Assembly: GCF_022370755.2 (NCBI RefSeq)
Contig: NZ_CP092364.2
Coordinates: forward strand, 930,001-994,000
Direction of reading: 5' to 3'
Origin: Mycolicibacterium goodii
Lineage (GTDB): Bacteria; Actinomycetota; Actinomycetes; Mycobacteriales; Mycobacteriaceae
Length of the DNA: 64,000 bases
In this document: positions 51,910-60,880 of the stretch, piece by piece
Layout of the letters: each line of letters begins with the position of its first letter
How positions within the stretch are numbered: position 1 is the first letter of the stretch
Program-made: the position numbers and the translations under genes
The notes under the pieces: generated by a model
Told to the model about the DNA's origin: nothing
The model's database searches: none
What the model saw: the letters and a program-made list of their open reading frames with translations, nothing else

Positions 51910-53880
51910 GTGACTGATACGGACCTCTTCACAGCCGACAACGCCAGCGACACTGGCGATTTGTCGAGCGCTGTGAAATCGAACACCGCGCCGCGCGCCC
52001 GGTCTGCGTCGCTTACGACGATGGTGTTGCCGGAGCTGCGCGCACTTGCCAAGGAAATCGGTGTTGAAGGTGCGTCCGGTCTGCGCAAGAGTGAGCTGAT
52101 CGCCGCCATTCGCGCCCACCAGGGCGAATCCAACGGCCGGACCGCTCAGGCCAGCAGCCCGGCGTCCGCTGATGCCGGCAGTGCCGAGGCCGCCGAGGCG
52201 CCGGCCCCGCGTCGCCGCGAACGTCGCGCATCGACCCGCCAGGCCGGCGCCCCGGCCGCCGAGAAGAGCGCCGACGCCGAGGCGAAGGCCGAAGCCCCTG
52301 CCGAAGCCAAGACCGACATTCCGGCCGAAACCAAGACCGAGAAGGCCGAGAAACCCGCCAAGGAGGCCAAGGAGCCTCGGCAGTCCGAGACCAAGGCCGC
52401 CGAGGGCGAGTCCGGCGACGGACAGACCAAGCAGTCGCGGCGCGAGCGCTCCGGCAAGCAGGACCGCTCCGATCGTGGCGAGAAGGACGGGCAGGACGGC
52501 GGCCAGGACCAGGGCAAACAGGACCGTCAGGACCGTCAGGACCGCTCGGAGCGCGGCTCCGACCAGGACCAGCAGGGCGGTCAGCAGAACCGCGGCGGCG
52601 GCAACGCCGAGTCCGACGAGGACGGCGAGGGCAGGCAGGGCCGTCGCGGCCGCCGGTTCCGTGACCGCCGCAGGCGCGGCGAGCGCGGCGGTGAAGGCGG
52701 TGGCGAGACCGAGCTGCGCGAGGACGACGTGGTCCAGCCCGTCGCGGGCATCCTCGACGTCCTCGACAACTACGCATTCGTGCGGACCTCGGGTTACCTG
52801 GCCGGGCCGAACGACGTGTACGTCTCGATGAACATGGTGCGCAAGAACGGCCTGCGCCGCGGCGACGCCGTGACCGGTGCCGTGCGTGTGCCGCGTGAAG
52901 GCGAAAGCGGCGGCCAGAACCCACGCCAGAAGTTCAACCCGCTGGTGCGGCTGGACACCGTCAACGGCGGTTCGGTCGAGGACGCCAAGAAGCGCCCCGA
53001 GTTCGGCAAGCTCACACCGCTGTACCCGAACGAGCGACTGCGGCTGGAGACCACTCCTGAGCGCCTGTCGACGCGCGTCATCGACCTGATCATGCCGATC
53101 GGCAAGGGGCAGCGCGCCCTGATCGTGTCGCCGCCCAAGGCCGGTAAGACGACGATCCTGCAGGACGTCGCCAACGCGATCACCCGCAACAACCCCGAAT
53201 GCCACCTGATGGTCGTGCTCGTCGACGAGCGGCCTGAAGAGGTCACCGACATGCAGCGTTCGGTGAAGGGCGAGGTCATCGCCTCGACCTTCGACCGTCC
53301 GCCGTCAGATCACACGCAGGCCGCCGAACTGGCGATCGAGCGCGCCAAGCGCCTGGTCGAGCAGGGCAAGGACGTCGTGGTGCTGTTGGACTCGATCACC
53401 CGGCTGGGCCGCGCGTACAACAACGCGTCGCCGGCGTCGGGCCGCATCCTGTCCGGTGGTGTCGACTCCACCGCGCTGTACCCGCCCAAGCGCTTCCTCG
53501 GCGCGGCCCGCAACATCGAGCACGGCGGCTCGTTGACGATCATCGCGACCGCCATGGTCGAAACCGGGTCGACCGGTGACACCGTCATCTTCGAGGAGTT
53601 CAAGGGCACGGGTAACGCCGAGCTCAAGCTGGATCGCAAGATCGCCGAACGCCGGGTGTTCCCGGCCGTCGACGTCAACCCGTCCGGCACCCGCAAGGAC
53701 GAGCTGCTGCTTTCCCCGGACGAGTTCGCGATCGTGCACAAGCTGCGTCGCGTGTTGAGCGGGCTGGATTCCCACCAGGCCATCGACCTGCTGATCAGCC
53801 AGCTGCGCAAGACCAAGACCAACTACGAGTTCCTGGTCCAGGTGTCCAAGACGGCCCCCGGCTCGATGGACGTCGACTGA
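51910..53880 (+). CDS. rho: Transcription termination factor Rho
   Basis: A 656-residue hexameric RNA helicase. The N-terminal bundle is near residues 25-75 (TTMVLPELRALAKEIGVEG). A long insertion (about 80-265) is rich in Arg, Asp, Gln, Glu and Gly with DRQDRQDR repeats; this is known for actinobacterial Rho and adds RNA contacts. The primary RNA-binding fold follows (AGILDVLDNYAFVRTSGYL), then the ATPase with Walker A SPPKAGKTTIL near 413, Walker B VVVLLDSITRLGR, and the R-loop KGTGNAELKLDR. GTG 51910 is preceded by AAAGGAAATCC; ATG 51847 lies in the second hairpin region and is less likely. Confidence 0.95.
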   Translation: MTDTDLFTADNASDTGDLSSAVKSNTAPRARSASLTTMVLPELRALAKEIGVEGASGLRKSELIAAIRAHQGESNGRTAQASSPASADAGSAEAAEAPAPRRRERRASTRQAGAPAAEKSADAEAKAEAPAEAKTDIPAETKTEKAEKPAKEAKEPRQSETKAAEGESGDGQTKQSRRERSGKQDRSDRGEKDGQDGGQDQGKQDRQDRQDRSERGSDQDQQGGQQNRGGGNAESDEDGEGRQGRRGRRFRDRRRRGERGGEGGGETELREDDVVQPVAGILDVLDNYAFVRTSGYLAGPNDVYVSMNMVRKNGLRRGDAVTGAVRVPREGESGGQNPRQKFNPLVRLDTVNGGSVEDAKKRPEFGKLTPLYPNERLRLETTPERLSTRVIDLIMPIGKGQRALIVSPPKAGKTTILQDVANAITRNNPECHLMVVLVDERPEEVTDMQRSVKGEVIASTFDRPPSDHTQAAELAIERAKRLVEQGKDVVVLLDSITRLGRAYNNASPASGRILSGGVDSTALYPPKRFLGAARNIEHGGSLTIIATAMVETGSTGDTVIFEEFKGTGNAELKLDRKIAERRVFPAVDVNPSGTRKDELLLSPDEFAIVHKLRRVLSGLDSHQAIDLLISQLRKTKTNYEFLVQVSKTAPGSMDVD

Positions 53881-53891
53881 TCCGACAATGA

Positions 53892-53923
53892 CACAAGGCC
53901 CCTGCTCCGGCGGGGGCCTTGTG
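53892..53923. terminator. Terminator after rho
   Basis: CACAAGGCCCC (53892-53902) pairs perfectly with GGGGCCTTGTG (53913-53923) around a 10-base loop. It lies 12 bases after the rho stop and before the convergent TetR end, so it may serve both strands. No T tract follows. Confidence 0.75.
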
Positions 53924-53938
53924 CGTTGGACCGGTTGC

Positions 53939-54544
53939 TCACACCGCGGGATCGGCCTTCAGGCCCGGCATGACGTAGCGGCGCAGATGCGTCAGCACGG
54001 CGTCGGGATCGCTCGCGTCGAGCTGGTCGCCGGGTACGGTCGCGAAGGATATGACAACGCGCGCAACCCATTCCGCGGCCTCGTCGATGTCGGTGTGCGG
54101 ATGGATCTCACCGTGGTCGCGCGCGGCGACCAGATACCGGGTCCAGAACGCCGCGAGATCGGGCACCAGACCCTGCACTCCGGCGCCCGCACACGCCGCG
54201 AACTCCTCGGGTTCGTCGAGGCGCAGCTTCATCAGCAGCGCCCCGGGATCGTCGTACGCGGTGCGGCCGTAGCGGATACCAGCGGCGATCTTCTCGTCGA
54301 GACCCCCGTACTTCTCGAGCATGGCGTGCGCATCCGACCAGTACGCGTCGTTGAGACGCACGATCGCGGCCCCGAGCAGCGACACCTTGTCGGGGAAGTG
54401 CCGGTACAGCCACCCGCGGGAGACTCCGGCGGCCTCGGCCACCTCCGACACTGTCGTCGCACGAATGCCCTTGGCCCGCAGACAGATTTCCGCAGCGTCG
54501 ATGAGTCGATCACGAACACTGCGGGGGGCGGTGGCGTTGGTCAA
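53939..54544 (-). CDS. TetR-family repressor
   Basis: A 201-residue regulator. The DNA-binding domain spans 10-58 with IRATTVSEVAEAAGVSRGWLYRHFPDKVSLL; the C-terminal domain is helical with a large cavity-type composition. The TTG at 54544 is chosen since AGGAG lies 9 bases upstream in the reverse strand. It is divergent from the acyl-CoA synthetase gene, and a palindrome at 54626 is the probable operator. It would derepress the synthetase on binding an acyl-type ligand. Confidence 0.85.
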   Translation of the reverse strand: MTNATAPRSVRDRLIDAAEICLRAKGIRATTVSEVAEAAGVSRGWLYRHFPDKVSLLGAAIVRLNDAYWSDAHAMLEKYGGLDEKIAAGIRYGRTAYDDPGALLMKLRLDEPEEFAACAGAGVQGLVPDLAAFWTRYLVAARDHGEIHPHTDIDEAAEWVARVVISFATVPGDQLDASDPDAVLTHLRRYVMPGLKADPAV

Positions 54545-54625
54545 GTGCGGTGACTCCTGAGGCGGGCTGTTTCACGCGATTCTGCCAAGGACCGGCGCTA
54601 CCGGGGGACGGCACAACCGTGGTAG

Positions 54626-54643
54626 ACAGATTTCGCAATCTGT
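54626..54643. promoter_or_regulatory. Palindromic operator for the TetR/acyl-CoA synthetase pair
   Basis: ACAGATT (54626-54632) and AATCTGT (54637-54643) are perfect arms around TCGC. The site lies in the 123-base divergent gap, 24 bases before the synthetase ATG, where a repressor would stop transcription of that gene. Confidence 0.6.
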
Positions 54644-54667
54644 TCACCCGTCCTGGGGGTCGCCGGC

Positions 54668-56284
54668 ATGGCCGATACGCTGCAGCAATTGCTCCGCTCC
54701 CGCGCCGAGCAGGACACCATCGCGGTCAAGTACGGCGAGCGCACGTGGACGTGGCGCGAACACGTCGCCGAGGCCGCCGCACAGGCACAGCACCTGATCC
54801 ACCGCGGCGACCGGAGTCGCCGGCTGCACGTGGGCGCGCTACTCGGAAACACCCCACAGATGCTCACCGCCCTGGCCGCGGCGGCGCTCGGCGGTTATGT
54901 GCTGTGCGGCATCAACACCACGCGCCGCGGCGAGGCCCTCGCTCGCGACATCGCCCGCGTGGACTGCCAACTGCTGCTCACCGACGCCGAGCACCGCGGC
55001 CTGCTCGACGGCCTCGAACTGCCGGGCGTCACGGTGCTCGACGCCTCCCAACCGGGATCCGAGTCCGGGCCCGACGCCGGGCTGTGCGCCCTGACCACGT
55101 ACCGCGAGGTCGGCCCCGACGACACGTTCATGATGATCTTCACCTCCGGTACCAGCGGTGACCCGAAGGCCGTCGAGGTGCCCCACTCGATGGTGCTGTT
55201 CGCGGGCAGCGCACTGGTCGAGCGATACGGCCTGACCTGCGACGACGTGTGCTATCTGGCGATGCCCCTGTTCCACTCCAACGCCGTGTACGCCGGCTGG
55301 AGCGTGGCGGTCGGCGCGGGGGCGGCCATGGCGCCGGCGACGTTCTCGGCCTCGGGTTTCCTGCCCGACATCCGGCGCTACGGCGCGACGTACATGAACT
55401 ACGTCGGCAAGCCTCTCGCGTACATCCTGGCCACGCCCGAGAAACCGGACGACCACGACAACCCGTTGCGTATCGCGTTCGGCAACGAGGCCGCCGACCG
55501 CGACATCGAGGCTTTCGGCAGGCGATTCGGTTGCACGGTGTGGGACGGCTTCGGTTCGACCGAGACCGCCGTGATCATCACGCGGCCCGACGACTGCCCA
55601 CTCGGGTCGATCGGCAAGGGGTTCCCCGGTGTGGCGATCTACGATCCGGAGACCCTCACCGAGTGCGCGGCGGCCGAATTCGATGACACCGGAGCCCTGG
55701 TCAACGGCGACGCGGCCATCGGGGAGCTGGTCAACACGACCGGCGGCGGACTGTTCCGCGGCTACTACAACGATCAGGGCGCCACCGATCAGCGCATGCG
55801 GCACGGCATGTACTGGTCGGGCGATCTGGCCTACCGCGACGCCGATGGTTGGATCTACCTGGCCGGGCGTACCGCCGACTGGATGCGGGTCGACGGCGAG
55901 AACCTCACGGCCGCGCCGATCGAACGCATCCTGCTGCGTCTGGACGCCATCAACCGCGTCGCCGTCTACCCGGTGCCCGACGAGTACGTCGGCGACCAGG
56001 TCATGGCGGCCATCGTGCTGCGGGACGGCGCGACGTTGACGCCGGGGGAGTTCGAGGAGTTCCTGGCCGCCCAACGGGATCTGTCGCCCAAGGCGTGGCC
56101 GCGCCACGTCTGGATCGCCGACGACCTGCCCACGACCGCCACCAACAAGATCCTCAAACGGGAACTCGTCGCGATGGGCACCGATCCGGCCGGACGCGTA
56201 CTGTGGCACCGCGACGGCACGCGGTTCGGCGACCTCGGCGCCGCGTCACAGCCGGGGACCCGCCCAGGAATATTGCCTGCGTAG
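54668..56284 (+). CDS. Acyl-CoA synthetase (FadD/FATP-like)
   Basis: A 538-residue AMP-forming ligase that activates a fatty or related acid with ATP and CoA. The nucleotide motif is FTSGTSGDPKAV near residue 158, the second is WDGFGSTETAV, and the third is YWSGDLAYRDADGWIYLAGR with the C-terminal hinge and the lysine in TTATNKILKREL. The sequence resembles the very-long-chain FATP-type group (such as FadD6 or FadD17) more than FadD32-type enzymes; exact assignment needs a tree. ATG 54668 is preceded by GGGGGTCGCC. Regulation by the divergent TetR is likely. Confidence 0.87.
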   Translation: MADTLQQLLRSRAEQDTIAVKYGERTWTWREHVAEAAAQAQHLIHRGDRSRRLHVGALLGNTPQMLTALAAAALGGYVLCGINTTRRGEALARDIARVDCQLLLTDAEHRGLLDGLELPGVTVLDASQPGSESGPDAGLCALTTYREVGPDDTFMMIFTSGTSGDPKAVEVPHSMVLFAGSALVERYGLTCDDVCYLAMPLFHSNAVYAGWSVAVGAGAAMAPATFSASGFLPDIRRYGATYMNYVGKPLAYILATPEKPDDHDNPLRIAFGNEAADRDIEAFGRRFGCTVWDGFGSTETAVIITRPDDCPLGSIGKGFPGVAIYDPETLTECAAAEFDDTGALVNGDAAIGELVNTTGGGLFRGYYNDQGATDQRMRHGMYWSGDLAYRDADGWIYLAGRTADWMRVDGENLTAAPIERILLRLDAINRVAVYPVPDEYVGDQVMAAIVLRDGATLTPGEFEEFLAAQRDLSPKAWPRHVWIADDLPTTATNKILKRELVAMGTDPAGRVLWHRDGTRFGDLGAASQPGTRPGILPA

Positions 56285-56398
56285 CACGCGTTTAGGGGAT
56301 TGGCGGTTGACCTGGCATAATGGACCGCTGACCCTCGGTCCCGGTTCACGTCCGGTACATGCAGATGGGCGACCCGGGGCCACGATTGAAGAGGAACC

Positions 56399-56626
56399 AT
56401 GAAAACAGGCATTCATCCTGAGTACGTCGACACAACCGTGCAGTGCGGTTGCGGCAACAGCTTCACGACCCGTAGCACCAAGCAGAGCGGCACGATCGTC
56501 GTCGAGGTCTGCTCGCAGTGCCACCCGTTCTACACCGGCAAGCAGAAGATCCTCGACAGCGGCGGCCGCGTGGCGCGCTTCGAGAAGCGCTACGGCAAGC
56601 GCAACAAGGCTGCTGCGGACAAGTAG
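56399..56626 (+). CDS. rpmE: 50S ribosomal protein L31 (zinc-binding form)
   Basis: A 75-residue ribosomal protein. The four zinc ligands of the C+ type are present (Cys16, Cys18, Cys38, Cys41), so this is the zinc-replete form, which in mycobacteria has a zinc-free backup elsewhere. The ATG follows GAAGAGGAACC. GGCATAAT (56314-56321) upstream looks like an extended -10. The long palindrome after the stop separates it from prfA. Confidence 0.96.
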   Translation: MKTGIHPEYVDTTVQCGCGNSFTTRSTKQSGTIVVEVCSQCHPFYTGKQKILDSGGRVARFEKRYGKRNKAAADK

Positions 56627-56632
56627 CTACCT

Positions 56633-56679
56633 CAACGGCGCCCGATCTGTCGCATATGCGTCAGATTTGGGCGCCGTTG
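56633..56679. repeat. 47-base near-perfect palindrome between rpmE and prfA
   Basis: CAACGGCGCCC (56633-56643) and GGGCGCCGTTG (56669-56679) are perfect outer arms. Inside are ATCTG/CAGAT and a perfect core CGCATATGCG (56651-56660), with a one-base shift between them. It starts 6 bases after the rpmE stop and ends 46 bases before prfA. It may end rpmE transcription or stabilise its mRNA so that the ribosomal protein is made in excess over RF1. Confidence 0.6.
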
Positions 56680-56725
56680 CTGTTTCAGCGGGAATTTCAG
56701 GAAAATCTTCGTGAAGGAGTGGGCG

Positions 56726-57805
56726 GTGAGCGGCACGGATACCGCACCGGCAATTGAGGCGCTGCTGGCCGAGCACGCCGACCTCGAGCGCCAACTCTCC
56801 GACCCGGCGTTGCACGCCGACGCCGCTGCGGCCCGCAAGGTCGGGCGCCGGTTCGCCCAGGTGTCGCCCATCGTGGCCACCTACCGCAAGCTCGAAGCCG
56901 CGCGCGGCGACCTGGAGGCGGCCCGCGAACTCGCGGTCGACGACGCCGGCTTCGCCGCCGAGGTCGAGGAACTCACCGCGAAGGTCGCCGAGCTCGACGA
57001 TCAGCTCACCGACCTGCTGGCCCCCCGCGATCCGCACGATGCCGACGACATCGTGCTCGAGGTGAAATCCGGCGAGGGCGGCGAGGAATCGGCCCTGTTC
57101 GCCGCCGATCTGGCACGCATGTACATCCGCTACGCCGAGCGTCACGGCTGGACCGTGACCGTGCTCGACGAGACCACATCCGACCTGGGCGGCTACAAGG
57201 ACGCGACACTGTCGATCCGCAGCAAGGGCGACACCGCCGACGGCGTGTGGGCGCGGCTGAAGTTCGAGGGCGGCGTGCACCGCGTGCAGCGCGTGCCGGT
57301 CACCGAATCCCAGGGCCGCGTGCACACCTCGGCTGCGGGCGTCCTGGTGTACCCGGAGCCAGAAGAGGTCGAGGAAGTCCAGATCGACGAGTCCGATCTG
57401 CGTATCGACGTGTACCGGTCGTCCGGCAAGGGCGGTCAGGGCGTCAACACCACCGACTCCGCGGTGCGCATCACCCACCTGCCGACCGGCATCGTCGTCA
57501 CGTGCCAGAACGAGCGGTCGCAGTTGCAGAACAAGGCCCGTGCCATGCAGGTGCTCGCGGCCCGGCTGCAGGCCCTGGCCGAGGAGCAGGCCGAGGCCGA
57601 CGCATCGGCCGACCGGGCCAGCCAGATCCGCACGGTCGACCGCAGCGAGCGGATCCGCACCTACAACTTCCCCGAGAACCGGATCGCCGACCACCGCATC
57701 AACTTCAAGGCGCACAATCTCGATCAGGTGCTCGACGGCGACATGGACGCACTGCTCGACGCACTGGCCGCGGCCGACAAGCAGTCCCGCCTGCAACAGG
57801 CCTGA
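56726..57805 (+). CDS. prfA: Peptide chain release factor 1
   Basis: A 359-residue factor that ends translation at UAA and UAG. The tripeptide that reads the stop codon is the PVT in [14 protein letters not shown] (P-x-T of RF1), and the catalytic GGQ is at 236-238 in [20 protein letters not shown] 56726 is used with AAGGAG 10 bases upstream; the GTG at 56711 would add five residues. prmC, which methylates the GGQ glutamine, follows 10 bases later. Confidence 0.95.
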   Translation: MSGTDTAPAIEALLAEHADLERQLSDPALHADAAAARKVGRRFAQVSPIVATYRKLEAARGDLEAARELAVDDAGFAAEVEELTAKVAELDDQLTDLLAPRDPHDADDIVLEVKSGEGGEESALFAADLARMYIRYAERHGWTVTVLDETTSDLGGYKDATLSIRSKGDTADGVWARLKFEGGVHRVQRVPVTESQGRVHTSAAGVLVYPEPEEVEEVQIDESDLRIDVYRSSGKGGQGVNTTDSAVRITHLPTGIVVTCQNERSQLQNKARAMQVLAARLQALAEEQAEADASADRASQIRTVDRSERIRTYNFPENRIADHRINFKAHNLDQVLDGDMDALLDALAAADKQSRLQQA

Positions 57806-57815
57806 TCCGCTCGTC

Positions 57816-58661
57816 ATGACGCGTTTGCGCACCGCGATCGAGGCCGCGACGGCGACGCTCGCCGCCGCGGGCGTCGGCTCTCCGCGCATCGACGCCGAAC
57901 TGCTGGCCGCGCACGCGCTGGGCACCGAGCGTGGCAGGTTGATGCTCTCCGACGACCCGGGCCCGGAGGCCCTGTCGGCATTCGACGAGCTCGTCGCCGC
58001 GCGCGCCCGGCGCATCCCGCTACAGCACCTCGTCGGCACCGCGGCGTTCGGACCGCTGACGCTCGAGGTGGGCCCCGGGGTGTTCATCCCCCGGCCCGAG
58101 ACCGAGGCGCTGCTGGAATGGGCTCTCGCGCAAGATCTTCGCCGCGACGCGGTGATCGTCGACCTGTGCACGGGGACCGGGGCGCTGGCGCTCGCGCTGG
58201 CACACCACCACCCGCGGGCCCGCGTCATCGCGGTCGACGATTCCCCGGCCGCGCTCGAGTACACGAGACGCAACACCGCGGGCACCTCGGTGGAGGTGCT
58301 GGCGGCCGACGTCACGCGGCCCGGGCTGCTGCCCGAACTCGACGACGGGGTGGATCTCGTGGTGTCCAACCCGCCCTACATCCCCGAAGGCGCCGAACTC
58401 GACCCCGAGGTCGCCGACCACGACCCCGGTCACGCGCTGTTCGGCGGGCCGGACGGCATGGCCGTCATCGGGCCGATCGTGGCGCTGGCCGCCCGCTGGT
58501 TGCGTGCCGGCGCGATGTGCGCCGTCGAGCACGACGACACCACATCGGCACGCACGGTCGAGTTGTTCACGCGCGACGGACACTTCGCCGACGTGACCGC
58601 CCGGCGTGACCTCACGGGCCGCCCCCGCTTTGTCACCGCGACCCGGATTGCGCGAAGCTGA
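57816..58661 (+). CDS. prmC: Release factor glutamine methyltransferase
   Basis: A 281-residue SAM methyltransferase (formerly HemK) that methylates the Gln of the GGQ motif in RF1 and RF2. It has the helical N domain ending in RIPLQHLVG, motif I IVDLCTGTGALALAL and the catalytic NPPY at 185-188. It is placed directly after its substrate gene prfA, as in most bacteria. ATG 57816 is used. Confidence 0.94.
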   Translation: MTRLRTAIEAATATLAAAGVGSPRIDAELLAAHALGTERGRLMLSDDPGPEALSAFDELVAARARRIPLQHLVGTAAFGPLTLEVGPGVFIPRPETEALLEWALAQDLRRDAVIVDLCTGTGALALALAHHHPRARVIAVDDSPAALEYTRRNTAGTSVEVLAADVTRPGLLPELDDGVDLVVSNPPYIPEGAELDPEVADHDPGHALFGGPDGMAVIGPIVALAARWLRAGAMCAVEHDDTTSARTVELFTRDGHFADVTARRDLTGRPRFVTATRIARS

Positions 58662-58698
58662 TAGGCATGACGGACGAATGCCTGCGCAAGGAGGCGAT

Positions 58699-59364
58699 GT
58701 GACCGAGCTGTTCGACTGTGCCGACGCCGAGCAACGTGCCATCGGTATCGCATCGGCGGTCAGCGCGGTCAAGGGTGGCAGGCTCGTGGTGATGCCCACC
58801 GACACCGTCTACGGCATCGGTGCAGACGCGTTCGACTCCGGCGCGGTCGGTGCGCTGCTCGCGGCCAAGGGCCGCGGCCGCGACATGCCCGTCGGCGTGC
58901 TGGTCGGCTCGTGGACCACCATCGACGGCCTGGTGTACTCGGTTCCCCGCAGCGCCCGCGAGTTGATCAGGGCGTTCTGGCCGGGTGCGCTGAGCCTTGT
59001 CGTCCATCAGGCGCCGTCACTGCAGTGGGACCTCGGGGACACCCGCGGCAGCGTCATGCTGCGGATGCCGCTGCACCCCGTGGCCATCGAACTGCTTCGC
59101 GAAGTGGGCCCCATGGCGGTGTCGAGCGCCAACATCTCCGGGCGCCCGGCCGCGGGCACGGCCGCTGAGGCACGCGAACAGCTCGGCGATCTCGTCGAGG
59201 TGTATCTCGACGGCGGGCCGGCCGAGAAACAGGCCGCGTCCACGATCGTCGACCTCACCGGAGCCGAACCGCGCATCCTGCGCACCGGGCCGATCAGTGC
59301 CGAGGACATCGCGCGCGTCCTCGACGTGGAAGTCGCGACACTCACCGCAACTCTGACGGAGTGA
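58699..59364 (+). CDS. tsaC: Threonylcarbamoyl-AMP synthase (Sua5/TsaC)
   Basis: A 221-residue YrdC-domain enzyme that makes threonylcarbamoyl-AMP from threonine, bicarbonate and ATP, for the t6A base of ANN-decoding tRNAs. Key blocks are VVMPTDTVYGIGADAFD, LLAAKGRGRDMPVGVLV, FWPGALSLVV and AVSSANISGRPAAGTA. It lacks the C-terminal Sua5 domain, so it is the short TsaC type. GTG 58699 is used, with AAGGAGG 6 bases upstream. It follows prmC by 37 bases and precedes wecA by 7. Confidence 0.93.
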   Translation: MTELFDCADAEQRAIGIASAVSAVKGGRLVVMPTDTVYGIGADAFDSGAVGALLAAKGRGRDMPVGVLVGSWTTIDGLVYSVPRSARELIRAFWPGALSLVVHQAPSLQWDLGDTRGSVMLRMPLHPVAIELLREVGPMAVSSANISGRPAAGTAAEAREQLGDLVEVYLDGGPAEKQAASTIVDLTGAEPRILRTGPISAEDIARVLDVEVATLTATLTE

Positions 59365-59371
59365 TCTCAGC

Positions 59372-60592
59372 TTGCTGCAGTACGGTGCACCGGTGATCAC
59401 GGCCGCCCGCGAGATCGACATGGGGAGTCGGACGATTCTCGCGTTGTCGGACCAGGGCGCAGGTGTGCCGCTGCGTGAGCTCGCGCTGGTGGGCCTGACC
59501 GCGGCGATCATCACCTACTTCGCGACCGGCTGGGTTCGGGTGCTCGCGATCCGCTTCGGCGCCGTGGCCTACCCGCGCGAACGTGACGTGCACGTGCAGC
59601 CCACGCCCCGCATGGGTGGCCTCGCGATGTACATCGGCGTCGCGTGCGCGGTGCTGCTCGCGTCCCAACTGCCCGCCCTGACGCGCGGATTCGTGTATTC
59701 GACCGGTATGCCCGCCGTCGTGGTGGCGGGCGGGCTGATCATGGCGATCGGCGTGATCGACGACCGGTGGGGCCTCGACGCGCTCACCAAGTTCGCCGGC
59801 CAGATCACCGCGGCGAGCGTGCTGGTCACCATGGGTGTCGCGTGGAGCGTGCTCTACATCCCGATCGGGGGAGTGGGCACGATCGTTCTCGACCAGGTCT
59901 CGTCGATCCTGCTGACACTGGCGCTGACCGTGTCGATCATCAACGCGATGAACTTCGTCGACGGACTCGACGGACTCGCGGCCGGACTCGGGCTCATCAC
60001 CGCGCTGGCGATCTGCGTCTTCTCGGTGGGCCTGCTGCGCGATCACGGCGGCGACGTGCTCTTCTACCCGCCCGCGGTGATCTCCGTGGTGTTGGCGGGC
60101 GCCTGTCTGGGGTTCCTTCCCCACAACTTCCACCGGGCCAAGATCTTCATGGGCGACTCGGGTTCGATGCTGATCGGGCTCATGCTCGGCGCGGCATCGA
60201 CCACCGCGGCGGGCCCCATCTCGCAGAACGCCTACGGTGCGCGCGACGTCTTCGCGCTGCTGTCGCCGTTCCTGCTGGTGGTGGCGGTCATGTTGGTGCC
60301 TGCCCTGGACACCCTGCTCGCGATCGTGCGGCGCACGCGCGCGGGGCGCAGCCCGCTGAGTCCCGACAAGATGCACCTGCACCACCGGTTGCTGCAGATC
60401 GGGCATTCGCACCGGCGCGCGGTGTTGCTGATCTACCTGTGGGTGGGGATCATCGCGTTCGGTGCGGCGAGCACGATTTTCTTCGACCCGGGGCAGACCG
60501 CGGTGGTCATGGCGGTGGCCATCGTGGTCGCGATCGTGGTGACCTTGATCCCGTTGTTGCGACGCAGTCCGGAGGGCGCGGAAGAGTCCTGA
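59372..60592 (+). CDS. wecA: Decaprenyl-phosphate GlcNAc-1-phosphate transferase
   Basis: A 406-residue membrane enzyme (also called rfe) that starts the arabinogalactan linker by moving GlcNAc-1-phosphate to decaprenyl phosphate. About eleven helices are predicted. Catalytic motifs are MGVIDDRWGLDALTK-type (IDDRWG), NAMNFVDGLDGLAAG, HNFHRAKIFMGDSGSM and the HLHHRL histidine cluster. The TTG at 59372 is used, with GGAG 10 bases upstream; later GTG 59393 and ATG 59420 are alternatives. This is the last gene before the atp leader. Confidence 0.94.
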   Translation: MLQYGAPVITAAREIDMGSRTILALSDQGAGVPLRELALVGLTAAIITYFATGWVRVLAIRFGAVAYPRERDVHVQPTPRMGGLAMYIGVACAVLLASQLPALTRGFVYSTGMPAVVVAGGLIMAIGVIDDRWGLDALTKFAGQITAASVLVTMGVAWSVLYIPIGGVGTIVLDQVSSILLTLALTVSIINAMNFVDGLDGLAAGLGLITALAICVFSVGLLRDHGGDVLFYPPAVISVVLAGACLGFLPHNFHRAKIFMGDSGSMLIGLMLGAASTTAAGPISQNAYGARDVFALLSPFLLVVAVMLVPALDTLLAIVRRTRAGRSPLSPDKMHLHHRLLQIGHSHRRAVLLIYLWVGIIAFGAASTIFFDPGQTAVVMAVAIVVAIVVTLIPLLRRSPEGAEES

Positions 60593-60876
60593 ACGGAATT
60601 AGTACGACGAGAAGTAGTAGGGGCGGTTTTGGGGCCCCTACCATGTGGTACGGTGCTCGCAGAACCCGAAAAACCTCGCGGGTTGCCGGCCCGGCCCATC
60701 GGATTTCGCACAGCCGATCGGCGCCGAAAAACGACCGACAAAGGGAGCTACCCCTTGGGTGATTCCAGCGCGCCCGTCGCCCTCCGATACGCTCGTCGGG
60801 CACGCACAGGGTTTTACCAGGCAGCGATGCCCATCCAGGGGTTCTGCTTCCGTGACAGCGGGATTGAGGTGAATCA
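60593..60876 (+). promoter_or_regulatory. Leader and promoter region of the atp operon
   Basis: A 284-base stretch between wecA and atpI with no clearly coding gene. It holds the inverted repeat TACCATGTGGTA (60639-60650), two TANNNT hexamers within it (TACCAT, TACGGT), the palindrome GCCGATCGGC (60713-60722) and a short frame with a good ribosome site at 60755. The atp transcript most likely begins here. I could not fix a -35. Confidence 0.5.
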
Positions 60877-60880
60877 GTGA
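60755..60880 (+). CDS. Candidate leader peptide overlapping atpI
   Basis: A 41-codon frame with a TTG start at 60755, GGGAG 7 bases upstream, and a TGA at 60878-60880 that overlaps the GTG of atpI (GTGA). The overlap is of the kind used for coupling in this genome. Third-position GC is only about 70 percent, lower than in true genes here, and no homologue is known to me, so it may be a regulatory frame or chance. Confidence 0.3.
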   Translation: MGDSSAPVALRYARRARTGFYQAAMPIQGFCFRDSGIEVNQ

